From NCBI GenBank assembly GCA_910579965.1, contig CAJTWF010000010.1, positions 1 to 62,597 of the forward strand: 62,597 bases of DNA, read 5' to 3'. The DNA is from an uncultured Oscillospiraceae bacterium (GTDB lineage Bacteria > Bacillota > Clostridia > Oscillospirales > Oscillospiraceae). Below the pieces are notes generated by a model. The model ran no database searches, had not been told where the DNA came from, and saw nothing but the letters and a program-made list of their open reading frames with translations. Below, in pieces: positions 24,128 to 32,537 of this stretch (positions are counted from its first letter, which is position 1; every line of letters starts with the position of its first letter). The translations under genes and the position numbers were made by a program.

Positions 24128-24286
24128 TAGCACATTCTACAAAATTAGCGGCATATTCTTCACCTGTCCACGCCATTTTGTGGGAAAATCGACGAACCGG
24201 CTTTGACGCCGCCTGGAGAAAGCCGCCTGCTCTGGGAAAGTATTCCCCCGCCGCCCCGGGTTTATGCCCGACAGCGTATTCTATGC

Positions 24287-24318
24287 CCCGCCGGGGCCCG
24301 CGGTCCGGCCCCGGCGGG
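24287..24318 (-). terminator. GC-rich hairpin after the ParC-like gene
   Basis: Stem CCCGCCGGGGCC / GGCCCCGGCGGG with an 8-base loop, 27 bases past the stop of the gene at 24345. No T run follows. The remaining sequence up to 24098 shows nothing else I can name. Confidence 0.55.
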
Positions 24319-24344
24319 CCCCCTCCCGGGGGGGCGGAGAGGCG

Positions 24345-26579
24345 CTACAGGAGCCGCATCTGCTCCCCGTCCTCCTCCCGGAGCAGGGCCCCTGCGGCGG
24401 GGATGGCCCGGCAGCGGTAGCGGGGGAGATTGGTCAGGGGGGCGTCCTCCACCGCCGCCGCCTCCGTCAGGCGGTGCTTGGCCTTGAGGGTCATCACCTG
24501 CACCCCCTGGGTGGACCGGGTGGACTTGGGGGCGAGCAGGGCGGTATTGAAGATGAGGACCCGGTTCTCCGAGGAGAACAGCGCCAGCTCCCGGTCCTCC
24601 TTCAGGTGCAGCAGGGCCGCCAGGGGGCTCTTGTCGCTGTAGGCCCCCGTGAGCCGGCGGCGGTTGGAGGTGGTGGCGTAGGCGGTCAGCTCCACCCGGG
24701 CGGCCTTGCCGTTTTCAAAGAAGAACAGCAGCGCGCCGCTGTAGTCCCCCGGCAGGACCATGCTCACCACGGCCTCCTCCGGGTCCATGCCCAGCCTGCT
24801 GGGCAGGTAGTCCCCCAGGACGCTGGCCTTGGCGTCGTCAAAGTCGCTCAGGCGGCACTTGTACACCTGCTGCCGGTTGGTGAAGAACATGACCTCCGCC
24901 CGGCTGGTGGTCTCAAAGCTCTGGCGCGGGCCGTCCCCGTCCTTGTACTTCTGGGTGTCCGCCATGCGCAGGGACTGGGGGGTGATCTTCTTGAAGTACC
25001 CCTCCCGGGAGAGGAAGACGGTCACCGGGTAGTCCGGCGTGTCCTCGCTCTCGTCGTAGGCGGGGAGCTCGTGCTCATAGACGATGGTGGTGAGCCGGGG
25101 CTGGCCGTACTTCTTTTTCACGTCCTCCAGCTCCCGAATGATGAGCTTTTTCACCCGGCCGGGGCTGTTGACCAGATCCTCCAGGTCCTCGATCTCGTCC
25201 CGCAGGGCCTCCTCCTCCCGCACCCGCTTGAGGATGTACTCCTTGTTGATGTTGCGCAGGCGGATCTCCGCCACGTACTCCGCCTGGATCTGGTCAATGC
25301 CAAAGCCGATCATCAGGTTGGGCACCACCTCGGCCTCCTCCTCCGTCTCCCGGATGATGCGGATGGCCTTGTCGATGTCCAGCAGGATCCGCTTGAGGCC
25401 CTTGAGGAGGTGGAGCTTGTCCCGCTTCTTGTTCAGGGTGAAGTACACCCGCCGCCGCACGCACTCCGTCCGCCAGGAGCACCACTCCTCCAGCAGGGAG
25501 CGCACCCCCATGACCCGGGGCGTGCCCGCCACCAGGACGTTGAAGTTGCAGCTCACCGCGTCCTGGAGGGTGGTGGACCGGAAGAGCTTGGCCATGAGCT
25601 TCTCCGGGTCCACGCCCCGCTTGAGGTCAATGGCCAGCTTCAGGCCGCTCAGGTCCGTCTCGTCCCGCATGTCGCTCACTTCCTTGAGCTTGCCGGCCTT
25701 GATGAGCTCGGAGACCTTGTCCATGATGTTCTCCGTGGTGGTGGTGTAGGGGATCTCGTAGATCTCCACCACGTTCTCGCTCTTCACGTAGCGGTATTTG
25801 CCCCGGATCTTGATGGAGCCCCGGCCGGTGCGGTAGACCTCCTCCAGGGCGGACTGATCGTAGATGATCTCCCCGCCGGTGGGGAAGTCGGGGCCCAGGA
25901 GGGTGGCGGAGATGTCGCAGTCCGGGTTTTTGAGGTAGGCCACCGTGGTGTCGCAGACCTCGGAGAGGTTGAAGCCGCACAGCTGGCTGGCCATGCCCAC
26001 GGCGATGCCCTGGTTGGCGGAGACCAGGATGTTGGGGAAGGTGGTGGGCAGCAGGGCGGGCTCCTTCATGGAGTTGTCGTAGTTGTCCACAAAGTCCACC
26101 GCGTCCTGGTCCAGGTCCCGGAAGAGCTCCTGGCAGATGGGGGAGAGCTTGGCCTCCGTGTACCGGCTGGCTGCCCAGGCCATGTCCCGGGAGTAGACCT
26201 TGCCGAAGTTGCCCTTGGAGTCCACGAAGGGGTGGAGCAGGGCGCCGTAGCCCTTGGAGAGGCGGACCATGGTGTCGTAGATGGCCGCGTCCCCGTGGGG
26301 GTTGAGGCGCATGGTCTGGCCCACGATGTTGGCGGACTTGGTCCGGGCCTTGGTCAGCAGGCCCATCTCGTACATGGTGTACAGGAGCTTGCGGTGGCTG
26401 GGCTTGAAGCCGTCGATCTCCGGGATGGCCCGGGACATGATGACCGACATGGCGTAGGGCATGAAGTTGGTCTCCAGGGTCTCCGTGATGGGCTGCTCCA
26501 GCATGGCCGCCCGCAGGCCCATCACGTTGGGGTTGCTGACCCGGGGCTTGTTCTCGTCTGGCTGCTTTTTCTTTGGCAT
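24345..26579 (-). CDS. Divergent type IIA topoisomerase A subunit (ParC/GyrA-like)
   Basis: 744 residues. The breakage-reunion domain has SRAIPEIDGFKPSHRKLLY, NPHGDAAIYDTMVRL (93-107) and the catalytic Tyr140 in AASRYTEAKLS. A long coiled-coil region spans about 340-450, and the C-terminal domain is short and lacks a clear GyrA box. The quinolone-pocket position equal to GyrA Ser83 is Ala98, while the Asp87 equivalent is kept (Asp102). It pairs with the ATPase subunit at 28447-30447, two genes upstream. The divergence and missing GyrA box suggest a topoisomerase IV-like or specialised enzyme alongside the main gyrase. Confidence 0.88.
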   Translation of the reverse strand: MPKKKQPDENKPRVSNPNVMGLRAAMLEQPITETLETNFMPYAMSVIMSRAIPEIDGFKPSHRKLLYTMYEMGLLTKARTKSANIVGQTMRLNPHGDAAIYDTMVRLSKGYGALLHPFVDSKGNFGKVYSRDMAWAASRYTEAKLSPICQELFRDLDQDAVDFVDNYDNSMKEPALLPTTFPNILVSANQGIAVGMASQLCGFNLSEVCDTTVAYLKNPDCDISATLLGPDFPTGGEIIYDQSALEEVYRTGRGSIKIRGKYRYVKSENVVEIYEIPYTTTTENIMDKVSELIKAGKLKEVSDMRDETDLSGLKLAIDLKRGVDPEKLMAKLFRSTTLQDAVSCNFNVLVAGTPRVMGVRSLLEEWCSWRTECVRRRVYFTLNKKRDKLHLLKGLKRILLDIDKAIRIIRETEEEAEVVPNLMIGFGIDQIQAEYVAEIRLRNINKEYILKRVREEEALRDEIEDLEDLVNSPGRVKKLIIRELEDVKKKYGQPRLTTIVYEHELPAYDESEDTPDYPVTVFLSREGYFKKITPQSLRMADTQKYKDGDGPRQSFETTSRAEVMFFTNRQQVYKCRLSDFDDAKASVLGDYLPSRLGMDPEEAVVSMVLPGDYSGALLFFFENGKAARVELTAYATTSNRRRLTGAYSDKSPLAALLHLKEDRELALFSSENRVLIFNTALLAPKSTRSTQGVQVMTLKAKHRLTEAAAVEDAPLTNLPRYRCRAIPAAGALLREEDGEQMRLL

Positions 26580-26606
26580 ATGGCGTATTCCTTAGTACGG
26601 TTTTCT

Positions 26607-26638
26607 CTTCTTTTCTTTTGTGAACAAAAGAAAAGAAG
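26607..26638. repeat. A/T-rich hairpin repeat (copy e), ahead of the ParC-like gene
   Basis: A perfect 14-bp stem CTTCTTTTCTTTTG (26607-26620) pairs with 26625-26638 around the loop TGAA. It is flanked by AGAAAAC on one side and GCAAAAGAAAAAAC on the other. It ends 28 bases upstream of the start codon. Copy a has the same arms with one T fewer. Confidence 0.82.
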
Positions 26639-26655
26639 CAAAAGAAAAAACTTTA

Positions 26656-26817
26656 GAACCTGTCTTCATAACCGTGGGATGCCGGATGGACGAGGATTTT
26701 TCTCGTCAGACAAGGAGATTTTCCGCAGCCATACTGACGTATGGCAAGGGAAATCGACGCAGTATGGCGGGAAAAAGACCGGCCAGACGGCGTGCAACGG
26801 TTGTGAATACAGGTTCT
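26656..26817. mobile_element. MITE-like element, copy 1
   Basis: About 160 bp with imperfect terminal inverted repeats (AGAACCTGTCTTCATAACC at the left; its counterpart at the right ends in GAATACAGGTTCT), and TA dinucleotides at both edges. The interior blocks GACAAGGAGATTTTCCGCAG, CATACTGACGTATGGCAAG and GACGCAGTATGGCGG recur in the element at 54103-54264. It has no coding capacity. It sits between the stalk-protein gene and copy e of the hairpin repeat. Confidence 0.75.
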
Positions 26818-26834
26818 TAACTGCGCTCAGGCGC

Positions 26835-28343
26835 TCAGGCCGCAGGGCTCATCACCAGGGGAGCCGCGCCCATGTCCACGATCACCGCGTCCGCCGGGGG
26901 CGCGGGGAAGGGGGCCGTCTGCCCGGCCTGGACCGCGGCCGTGGCCTGGAAGGTCACGTCGCACACGTTCTTCACCTGGACCCGGCCCTGGAAGGCGCTG
27001 TCCGTGGCGGTGGACGTGCCGGACATGGTCATGGTCAGCGCCAGCGGCGCCTCGTCCACGGTCAGATCCAGGGAAAACGCGCTGCTGCCGTCGGCGTGCA
27101 GGGTCATCTCCATGGTACCGGGGAAGGCCGCGCTGGCTGCGCCCAGCGCCTCCGCCAGCGTGTCCATGGCGGCCTGATCCAGCGTCCAGACGTAGTCCCC
27201 GCCGTCCCTGGCAAAGGCGCCGTCCCCCACCAGGGCCGTCAGCAGGGCGGCGGCCTGGGTCACGTCGTCATAGATGTTCACAGGGACCTCCAGATCGCTG
27301 TATTCCGCCATGGCGTAGAGCATGCCGCCCATGGTGACGGCCTCCCTCTGGGCCGCCAGGGCTATGCCGTAGAGGTCCATCATGTCGCCGGCCCCGCTGC
27401 CGTCCAGCTGGAACCACACCTCGCCCTGGGGCACGGCCTCGCCGCCGGCGCGGAGCATGTCCATGACAGCGGGCATCTGCATCCAGAGGCCCGCGCTGCT
27501 GCAGATCATCTGGAAGTCAAAATCCTTGAGCAGGCCGGCCATCTCCTGGGGGACCTCCTCGTCCATTGCCTCCATCAGCGCGGTGAGGATGGAGAGATCC
27601 ATGGACCCCTGGGCGTTGATGGCGGAGGGGCCGTACAGGCCGGTCATCTCCATGGAGAAGGGGTACTCCTTGTCGCCGCCGATGGAGTCCAGCACCTTGG
27701 CCGTGCCGTCAAAGTTCATGGTCATGGCCAGGTTTTCCCCCCGGCCGGCGGCCTGCTTTTCCTGGAAGCCGTTGAGGATGGCAAAGCCGCTGTCGATCTG
27801 GCTGATGAGCTTCTGCTTGTCAATGACCACCGCCGTGCGCTGGCCCCGGTCCCAGTAGACCTCAAGGCCCAGGGCCTGGGAGAAGAACCGCACGGGCACC
27901 ATGACGCTGCCGTTTTTCACGTAGGAGGCCCCGTCCATGGTCAGCACCTGTCCGCCGGAGACGGTGATCTCCTCCGTGCCGATCGTGTGGCGCAGGGAGA
28001 CGCCGCCCAGAGCGGCGGTGACGGTCTTGGACGGGTGGTCATAGTCCACCTGGGCCCCCAGGGCGTCCAGCACACCCCGCATGGGCACCATGGTCCGTCC
28101 GCCCACAATCTCCGGCTCCGCGCCGGTGAAGTCGATGTACTCGCCGTTGATCTGCATCTCCACCACGCCGTTCCCGGCGGAGGTCTCCCTGGCCGCCGCC
28201 GTGGGAGCGCTGGTCACAAAAATGCCGGTGGGTCCGTCGGCCCCGCCGATGACGCTGAGATCCGCTTTGCCGCTGGCGGAGGCGGTTGCGGCCAGCGCCA
28301 GCGCCAGCACCAGGGTCAGACACAGGGTAATGCACTTTTTCAT
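26835..28343 (-). CDS. Secreted stalk-domain (copper amine oxidase N-like) protein
   Basis: 502 residues. Signal peptide about 1-24 (MKKCITLCLTLVLALALAAT, cleavage near ASASG). Residues 31-45 are VIGGADGPTGIFVTS, an unexpected motif otherwise typical of Na+-pump decarboxylase beta subunits. Residues about 60-165 form a copper amine oxidase N-terminal/stalk domain (EYIDFTGAEPEIVGGRTMVP, GVLDALGAQVDYD, VPVRFFSQALGLEVYWD). The remainder is a beta-rich region of unknown fold. Probably extracellular or wall-associated. It lies between the topoisomerase subunit genes. The start ATG 28343 has GAAAGGAG upstream. Confidence 0.82.
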   Translation of the reverse strand: MKKCITLCLTLVLALALAATASASGKADLSVIGGADGPTGIFVTSAPTAAARETSAGNGVVEMQINGEYIDFTGAEPEIVGGRTMVPMRGVLDALGAQVDYDHPSKTVTAALGGVSLRHTIGTEEITVSGGQVLTMDGASYVKNGSVMVPVRFFSQALGLEVYWDRGQRTAVVIDKQKLISQIDSGFAILNGFQEKQAAGRGENLAMTMNFDGTAKVLDSIGGDKEYPFSMEMTGLYGPSAINAQGSMDLSILTALMEAMDEEVPQEMAGLLKDFDFQMICSSAGLWMQMPAVMDMLRAGGEAVPQGEVWFQLDGSGAGDMMDLYGIALAAQREAVTMGGMLYAMAEYSDLEVPVNIYDDVTQAAALLTALVGDGAFARDGGDYVWTLDQAAMDTLAEALGAASAAFPGTMEMTLHADGSSAFSLDLTVDEAPLALTMTMSGTSTATDSAFQGRVQVKNVCDVTFQATAAVQAGQTAPFPAPPADAVIVDMGAAPLVMSPAA

Positions 28344-28380
28344 GGGGTAGCTCCTTTCGTCTGTTTGTTGTATCATGACT

Positions 28381-28427
28381 GTTCTTTTCTTTATGGATAA
28401 AGAAAAGAACCAAAAGAAACACTTTTT
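28381..28427. repeat. A/T-rich hairpin repeat (copy f), ahead of the stalk-protein gene
   Basis: A perfect 14-bp stem GTTCTTTTCTTTAT (28381-28394) pairs with 28397-28410 around GG. The purine tract CAAAAGAAAC follows. It ends 38 bases upstream of the start codon. The outer pair differs from copy a by a compensating change (G-C for C-G). Confidence 0.8.
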
Positions 28428-28446
28428 AGATGTGCTCTGTGGAGCA

Positions 28447-30447
28447 CTAGGAGATGTCCGCCAGATCCAGGAACTTGTATCCCTCGTTGGCAATGTGCTC
28501 CTTCCGGCCCTGGAGGTTGTCCCCCAGCAGGAGATCGAACATCCGGCCCGTGGCCTCCGCGTCCTCCGGCATGACCTTGATGAGCCGCCGGGTCTCCGGG
28601 TTCATGGTGGTCAGCCACATCATGTCCGGATCGTTCTCGCCCAGACCCTTGGACCGGTCAATCTTTACCTTCTTCCCCTCCAGCTTCTTCACGATCTCCG
28701 CCTTCTCCTTCTCCGAGTAGGCGAACCACGTCTTTTCCCCGCTGGTGATCTCAAAGAGAGGGGACTCGGCGATGTATACGTACCCCTCCTGGATAAGGGT
28801 GGGGCACAGCCGGTAGAGCATGGTGAGGATCAGTGTGCGGATCTGGAAGCCGTCCACGTCCGCGTCCGTGCAGATGACCACCTTGCTCCAGCGCAGGGAG
28901 CCCAGATCGAAGGTGCTCAGATCCTTCACGTGCTTGTTCTGGACCTCCACCCCGCAGCCCAGGACCTTCATCAGATCGGTGATGATCTCGCTTTTGAAGA
29001 TCCGGGCGTAGTCCGCCTTCAGGCAGTTGAGGATCTTGCCCCGCACGGGCATGATCCCCTGGAACTCCGCGTCCCGGCTCAGCTTCACGCTGCCCAGGGC
29101 CGAGTCGCCCTCCACGATGTAGATCTCCCGCCGGGAGACGTCCTTGGTCCGGCAGTCCACAAACTTCTGCACCCGGTTGGCGATGTCGATGGACCCGGAG
29201 AGCTTCTTCTTCACGTTCAGCCGGGCCTTCTCCGCCTGCTCCCGGCTCCGCTTGTTGATGAGCACCTGCTCCGCGATGCGCAGGGCGTCGTTGGGGTTCT
29301 CGATGAAGTAGATCTCCAGCCGGCCCCGGAGGAACTCTGCCATGGCGTCCTGGACGAATTTGTTGGTGATGGCCTTCTTGGTCTGGTTCTCATAGCTGGT
29401 CTGGGTGGAGAAGTTGCTGGACACCAGCACCAGACAGTCCTCGATGTCCCCCCAGGTGATCCTGCTCTCGCTCTTCTGGTACTTATTGTTCTGCCGCAGC
29501 CAGCCGTCGATGGCCCCCACGAAGGCGGACTTTGCCGCCTTCTCCGGGCTGCCGCCGTGCTCCAGCCAGCTGGAGTTGTGGTAGTGCTCGATCACCGCCG
29601 TCCGGTTGGAGAAGCAGAAGGCGGCGCTCAGCCGGACCTTGTACTCGTCCTTGTCCGCCCGGTCCCGGCCCCGCTTCTCCGTCTCCCAGAACACCGGGTC
29701 CGTGAGGGTCCCCTCCCCGGCCAGCTCCCGGACATAGTCGGAGATGCCGTTGTCATAGAGGAACTCCGTGGTCTCGAACTTCCCCGCCCCGGTCTCCACC
29801 CGCAGGCGGAAGGTGACGCCCGCGTTGACCACCGCCTGCCGCTTCATCACCCCGGCAAAGTACTCTGGGGGAATGTTGATGTCCGTGAACACCTCCAGGT
29901 CCGGCAGCCACCGGGTCCGGGTGCCGGTCCGCCGGCGGGTCAGGGGCGTTTTTTCCAGCTCCTGGCCCTTTTTGCCGGTGATCTGGCCCTTTTTGAAGTG
30001 GAGCTGGTACTCAAAGCCGTCCCGCCAGACGGTCACGTCCATATATTCGGACGCGTACTGGGTGGCGCAGGAGCCCAGGCCGTTGAGGCCCAGGGAGTAC
30101 TCGTAGTTCTCCCCCTCGTTGTTGCCGTACTTGCCGCCGGCGTAGAGCTCGCAGAACACCAGCTCCCAGTTCCACCGCTTCTCCTTCTCGTTCCAGTCCA
30201 CCGGGCAGCCCCGGCCCTGGTCCTCCACCTCCACGCTGTGGTCCAGGAAGCGGGTGACGGTGATGAGGCGGCCGTGGCCCTCCCGGGCCTCGTCGATGGA
30301 GTTGGAGAGGATCTCAAAAACGGCGTGCTCGCAGCCCTCCAGCCCGTCGGAGCCGAAGATGACCCCGGGCCGCTTCCGGACACGGTCCGCCCCCTTCAGG
30401 GCGCTGATGGACTGGTTGCCGTAGTTTTTTGCTTTTTCAGATGCCAT
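28447..30447 (-). CDS. Divergent type IIA topoisomerase B subunit (ParE/GyrB-like)
   Basis: 666 residues. The GHKL ATPase domain has EILSNSIDEAREG and VEVEDQGRGCPVD. The G-loop GLNGLGSCATQYAS and Lys in QTSYENQTKKAI follow. The TOPRIM domain has YIVEGDSALGSVK, where gyrases have EGDSAGGSAK, then CTDADVDGFQIRTL, where most have DGAHIRTL, and SKGLGENDPDMMW. These changes mark a distinct paralogue group, not standard GyrB or ParE, but the catalytic Glu and the DAD metal ligands are intact. It heads an operon that continues to the stalk protein and the A subunit. Confidence 0.9.
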   Translation of the reverse strand: MASEKAKNYGNQSISALKGADRVRKRPGVIFGSDGLEGCEHAVFEILSNSIDEAREGHGRLITVTRFLDHSVEVEDQGRGCPVDWNEKEKRWNWELVFCELYAGGKYGNNEGENYEYSLGLNGLGSCATQYASEYMDVTVWRDGFEYQLHFKKGQITGKKGQELEKTPLTRRRTGTRTRWLPDLEVFTDINIPPEYFAGVMKRQAVVNAGVTFRLRVETGAGKFETTEFLYDNGISDYVRELAGEGTLTDPVFWETEKRGRDRADKDEYKVRLSAAFCFSNRTAVIEHYHNSSWLEHGGSPEKAAKSAFVGAIDGWLRQNNKYQKSESRITWGDIEDCLVLVSSNFSTQTSYENQTKKAITNKFVQDAMAEFLRGRLEIYFIENPNDALRIAEQVLINKRSREQAEKARLNVKKKLSGSIDIANRVQKFVDCRTKDVSRREIYIVEGDSALGSVKLSRDAEFQGIMPVRGKILNCLKADYARIFKSEIITDLMKVLGCGVEVQNKHVKDLSTFDLGSLRWSKVVICTDADVDGFQIRTLILTMLYRLCPTLIQEGYVYIAESPLFEITSGEKTWFAYSEKEKAEIVKKLEGKKVKIDRSKGLGENDPDMMWLTTMNPETRRLIKVMPEDAEATGRMFDLLLGDNLQGRKEHIANEGYKFLDLADIS

Positions 30448-30477
30448 AGGTTCCTCCGGTTGCGTCTACTTTTCTCT

Positions 30478-30506
30478 AGTTTAACAAATTTATGGGGCAA
30501 TAGCAA
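30478..30506 (-). promoter_or_regulatory. Promoter of the divergent topoisomerase operon
   Basis: Minus-strand TTGCTA (30506-30501), 17-bp spacer, TAAACT (30483-30478), with GGAGG close to the start codon at 30447. Confidence 0.6.
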
Positions 30507-30663
30507 GGGAATTTCGCCGCAGGCGGTCAAACGGCGCTCCTGCGGCGCCGGATGAGGCGGAGCGCATCGCGGTACAGCGCGCCCTCGTCCTCCAGACCGA
30601 TCACAGGCCGCCGCCCGTTTCCCTCCCGGCTCTGACGGTATATCCCCCGGAGGGCGGGCCCTC

Positions 30664-31428
30664 CTATTCGCTCTTCTGTCTTTCCCGCAGCTTCTCCTCA
30701 ATGCGGAAGGCTGTCTCAATGCCCGGATAGATCAGCAGAACCGCCGGCAGGGTTGGCAGCCACAGGCTGGTGAAGGGCAGCAGCGGCGCCGCCAGGGGGA
30801 AGAACCAGATGACCACGGCCCAGTACAGCACCTCCACGGCCAGCGCCGCCGCACTCCGGGGCAGCTGGCCCAGAAAGAGCAGCGCCGCGTCCTTTATCAG
30901 CAGAGGGAAGGGCAGCTCCATCAGCGCCAGCAGGGGCCACAGGTACGTCGAGAGCCCCGTCAGCAGCAGAAAGCCCGCCACCAGGGCGGCCTCCACGGGG
31001 GCGGTGATCCCCAGGGCCCCGGCGTGGACGAAGAGGAAGATCTGGGTGCTCAGCAGAGCGCCCGCCAGCGCCCCCGGCAGCAGGGCCGCCCGGGCGGAGC
31101 GCCGCCAGGACCGCCTGTAGACCTTCCACCAGGAGCCGGGCTCGTCCCGGAGGGAGCGGAGAATGGTGTCCGCCAGGGCGCACAGCTGGGGCCCCGCGAT
31201 CAGTCCCCCCGCCAGTCCCGCGGCAGGGGCCATAACCATCTGCCGGGCGTACAGGGCGAAGATCGTGCCCACAATGAAGGGGACCGCCCCCAGCAGGGCG
31301 AGAAAGCCCGCCTTGAAAAACGACATGAAATCCCGGATCACCAGCTCCCCCAGCCGGGGCAGACCTCTCTTCCGGGGCAGCTCCGTCCCCTCCCGGGGAG
31401 CCTTGCAGTCATCAGAAAAAAATCCCAT
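30664..31428 (-). CDS. YesL/DUF624-like membrane protein
   Basis: 254 residues with about six membrane segments and a positively charged N-terminus. LRSLRDEPGSWWKVYRRSWRR (about 89-109) is the conserved cytoplasmic loop seen in YesL-type proteins, and the ending GIETAFRIEEKLRERQ is charged. Some family members lie with sugar-transport genes; here the neighbours give no hint. Function unknown. Its promoter was not identified with confidence. Confidence 0.65.
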   Translation of the reverse strand: MGFFSDDCKAPREGTELPRKRGLPRLGELVIRDFMSFFKAGFLALLGAVPFIVGTIFALYARQMVMAPAAGLAGGLIAGPQLCALADTILRSLRDEPGSWWKVYRRSWRRSARAALLPGALAGALLSTQIFLFVHAGALGITAPVEAALVAGFLLLTGLSTYLWPLLALMELPFPLLIKDAALLFLGQLPRSAAALAVEVLYWAVVIWFFPLAAPLLPFTSLWLPTLPAVLLIYPGIETAFRIEEKLRERQKSE

Positions 31429-31565
31429 AGTTCCCCTCCGTTCGTCTGTATATCACAGTGTATATGTTTTATTATACCGGATAGGCCCCTGTTCGTCAAT
31501 GGGCCCCCGGCTCCGGCGCGGAATGTCCATATAGCAAGTGATTTTCTGTTTTGGAGAATTCCCTC

Positions 31566-31596
31566 TTGACTCCTACGTTACGTCATAGTTTATGAT
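31566..31596 (+). promoter_or_regulatory. MerR-type promoter with 19-bp spacer
   Basis: TTGACT (31566-31571) and TATGAT (31591-31596) are separated by 19 bp, the hallmark of promoters activated by MerR family regulators. The spacer holds ACGTTACGT, and the arms CCTAC and GTAGG frame the region. It drives the DUF2268 gene and the MerR gene. Confidence 0.75.
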
Positions 31597-31625
31597 GTAG
31601 GAAAACAGGAAAGGAGCATAGCGAT

Positions 31626-32537
31626 ATGAAGATATCTGCTGTACGTTCAGACGGCGTTTACTCTAAAATAATGTGCGCGCCTCCGGACAAGAAAAACGAC
31701 GTCTATCGGTATGAGCTGATGACGCCATTTGAAAGAAAGTGGGCCTGTTATCACGTCCCCATGCGGGCGAAAACGCCTGGCGGCTATGACGTAATCATGG
31801 CCAGCGGTATGCTTGGACATATCGCCCCAGCCAAGGTAGACGAGACGCAGAAGCATCCGATCAGCCTCATTTCCGATGATACGCTCTGGAAAGAATGCGA
31901 GCTGTCCATCCAGAGGTCCCTGCGCTGTTTTACAGAGCGCGGAATTGCGCTGCCCGTTCAGGAGTATCTGTTTACCATTCTGCTTGCAAATCCCGAAAGC
32001 CCTTATATCATGATGAACGAGGGCTATTGTGGAGACGGCGGTATTCCCGGCTATATTTTCGCATGGCTCACGCCCAATGAATACACGTTAAGCCGTCTTC
32101 CGGCCGCATTCGCCCATGAGACAAATCACAATGTACGGTTTCAGTTTATGCAATGGAGGCATGATATCACCCTTGGGGAAATGATTATCAGCGAGGGACT
32201 GGCAGAAAACTTCGCCGCTCTCCTGTACGGAGAGGACAAGGTGGGTCCCTGGGTGACAAAAACGGATCTGACCACTCTGAACGAATCTGTCAAGCCTGTT
32301 ATCCATGCCGGATTACAGGTTCAGGGCCTTGAACGCCTCAACGCCTATCTCTACGGCGATGCGATGGCGGAACTGCAAAATGCGCCAAAAGCCGGGCTGC
32401 CTTACTGCGCCGGATATGCCTGCGGCTACCATTTGGTGAAGCATTACCTGCAAAAAACCGGCAAAAGCGTGGTTGAAGCCACACTTTTACCTGCAAAAGA
32501 AATTTTAGACGCTGCGGAGGACTTTTGGAATGACTGA
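31626..32537 (+). CDS. DUF2268 putative zinc-dependent protease
   Basis: 303 residues. The metalloprotease motif is HETNH at 164-168, with a likely third ligand in the segment SEGLAENFA (Glu190 or Glu194), as in the DUF2268 family of predicted Zn proteases. No signal peptide or membrane helix is visible, so it probably acts in the cytoplasm. It overlaps the MerR gene by eight bases and they share the MerR-type promoter. Codon use is visibly less GC-rich than neighbours, suggesting transfer. Its substrate is unknown. The pairing with a drug-sensing regulator suggests a stress or resistance role. Confidence 0.85.
   Translation: MKISAVRSDGVYSKIMCAPPDKKNDVYRYELMTPFERKWACYHVPMRAKTPGGYDVIMASGMLGHIAPAKVDETQKHPISLISDDTLWKECELSIQRSLRCFTERGIALPVQEYLFTILLANPESPYIMMNEGYCGDGGIPGYIFAWLTPNEYTLSRLPAAFAHETNHNVRFQFMQWRHDITLGEMIISEGLAENFAALLYGEDKVGPWVTKTDLTTLNESVKPVIHAGLQVQGLERLNAYLYGDAMAELQNAPKAGLPYCAGYACGYHLVKHYLQKTGKSVVEATLLPAKEILDAAEDFWND

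Noticed and set aside
24102..24179. A 24-codon minus-strand frame (MAWTGEEYAANF...) ahead of the HPr gene
   Set aside because: No ribosome binding site, and it runs through the HPr promoter; chance is more likely.
24264..28400. A 1378-codon open frame on the plus strand
   Set aside because: It is the antisense shadow of the ParC-like and stalk-protein genes and of the hairpin repeat. High GC content makes such frames long. It has repetitive His/Gly/Leu composition and no domains.
30510..30663. A minus-strand frame (GLEDEGALYRDALRLI...) after the YesL-like gene
   Set aside because: It reads somewhat like protein but has only a GTG within it as a start and no ribosome binding site. Could be a gene remnant; not strong enough to list.
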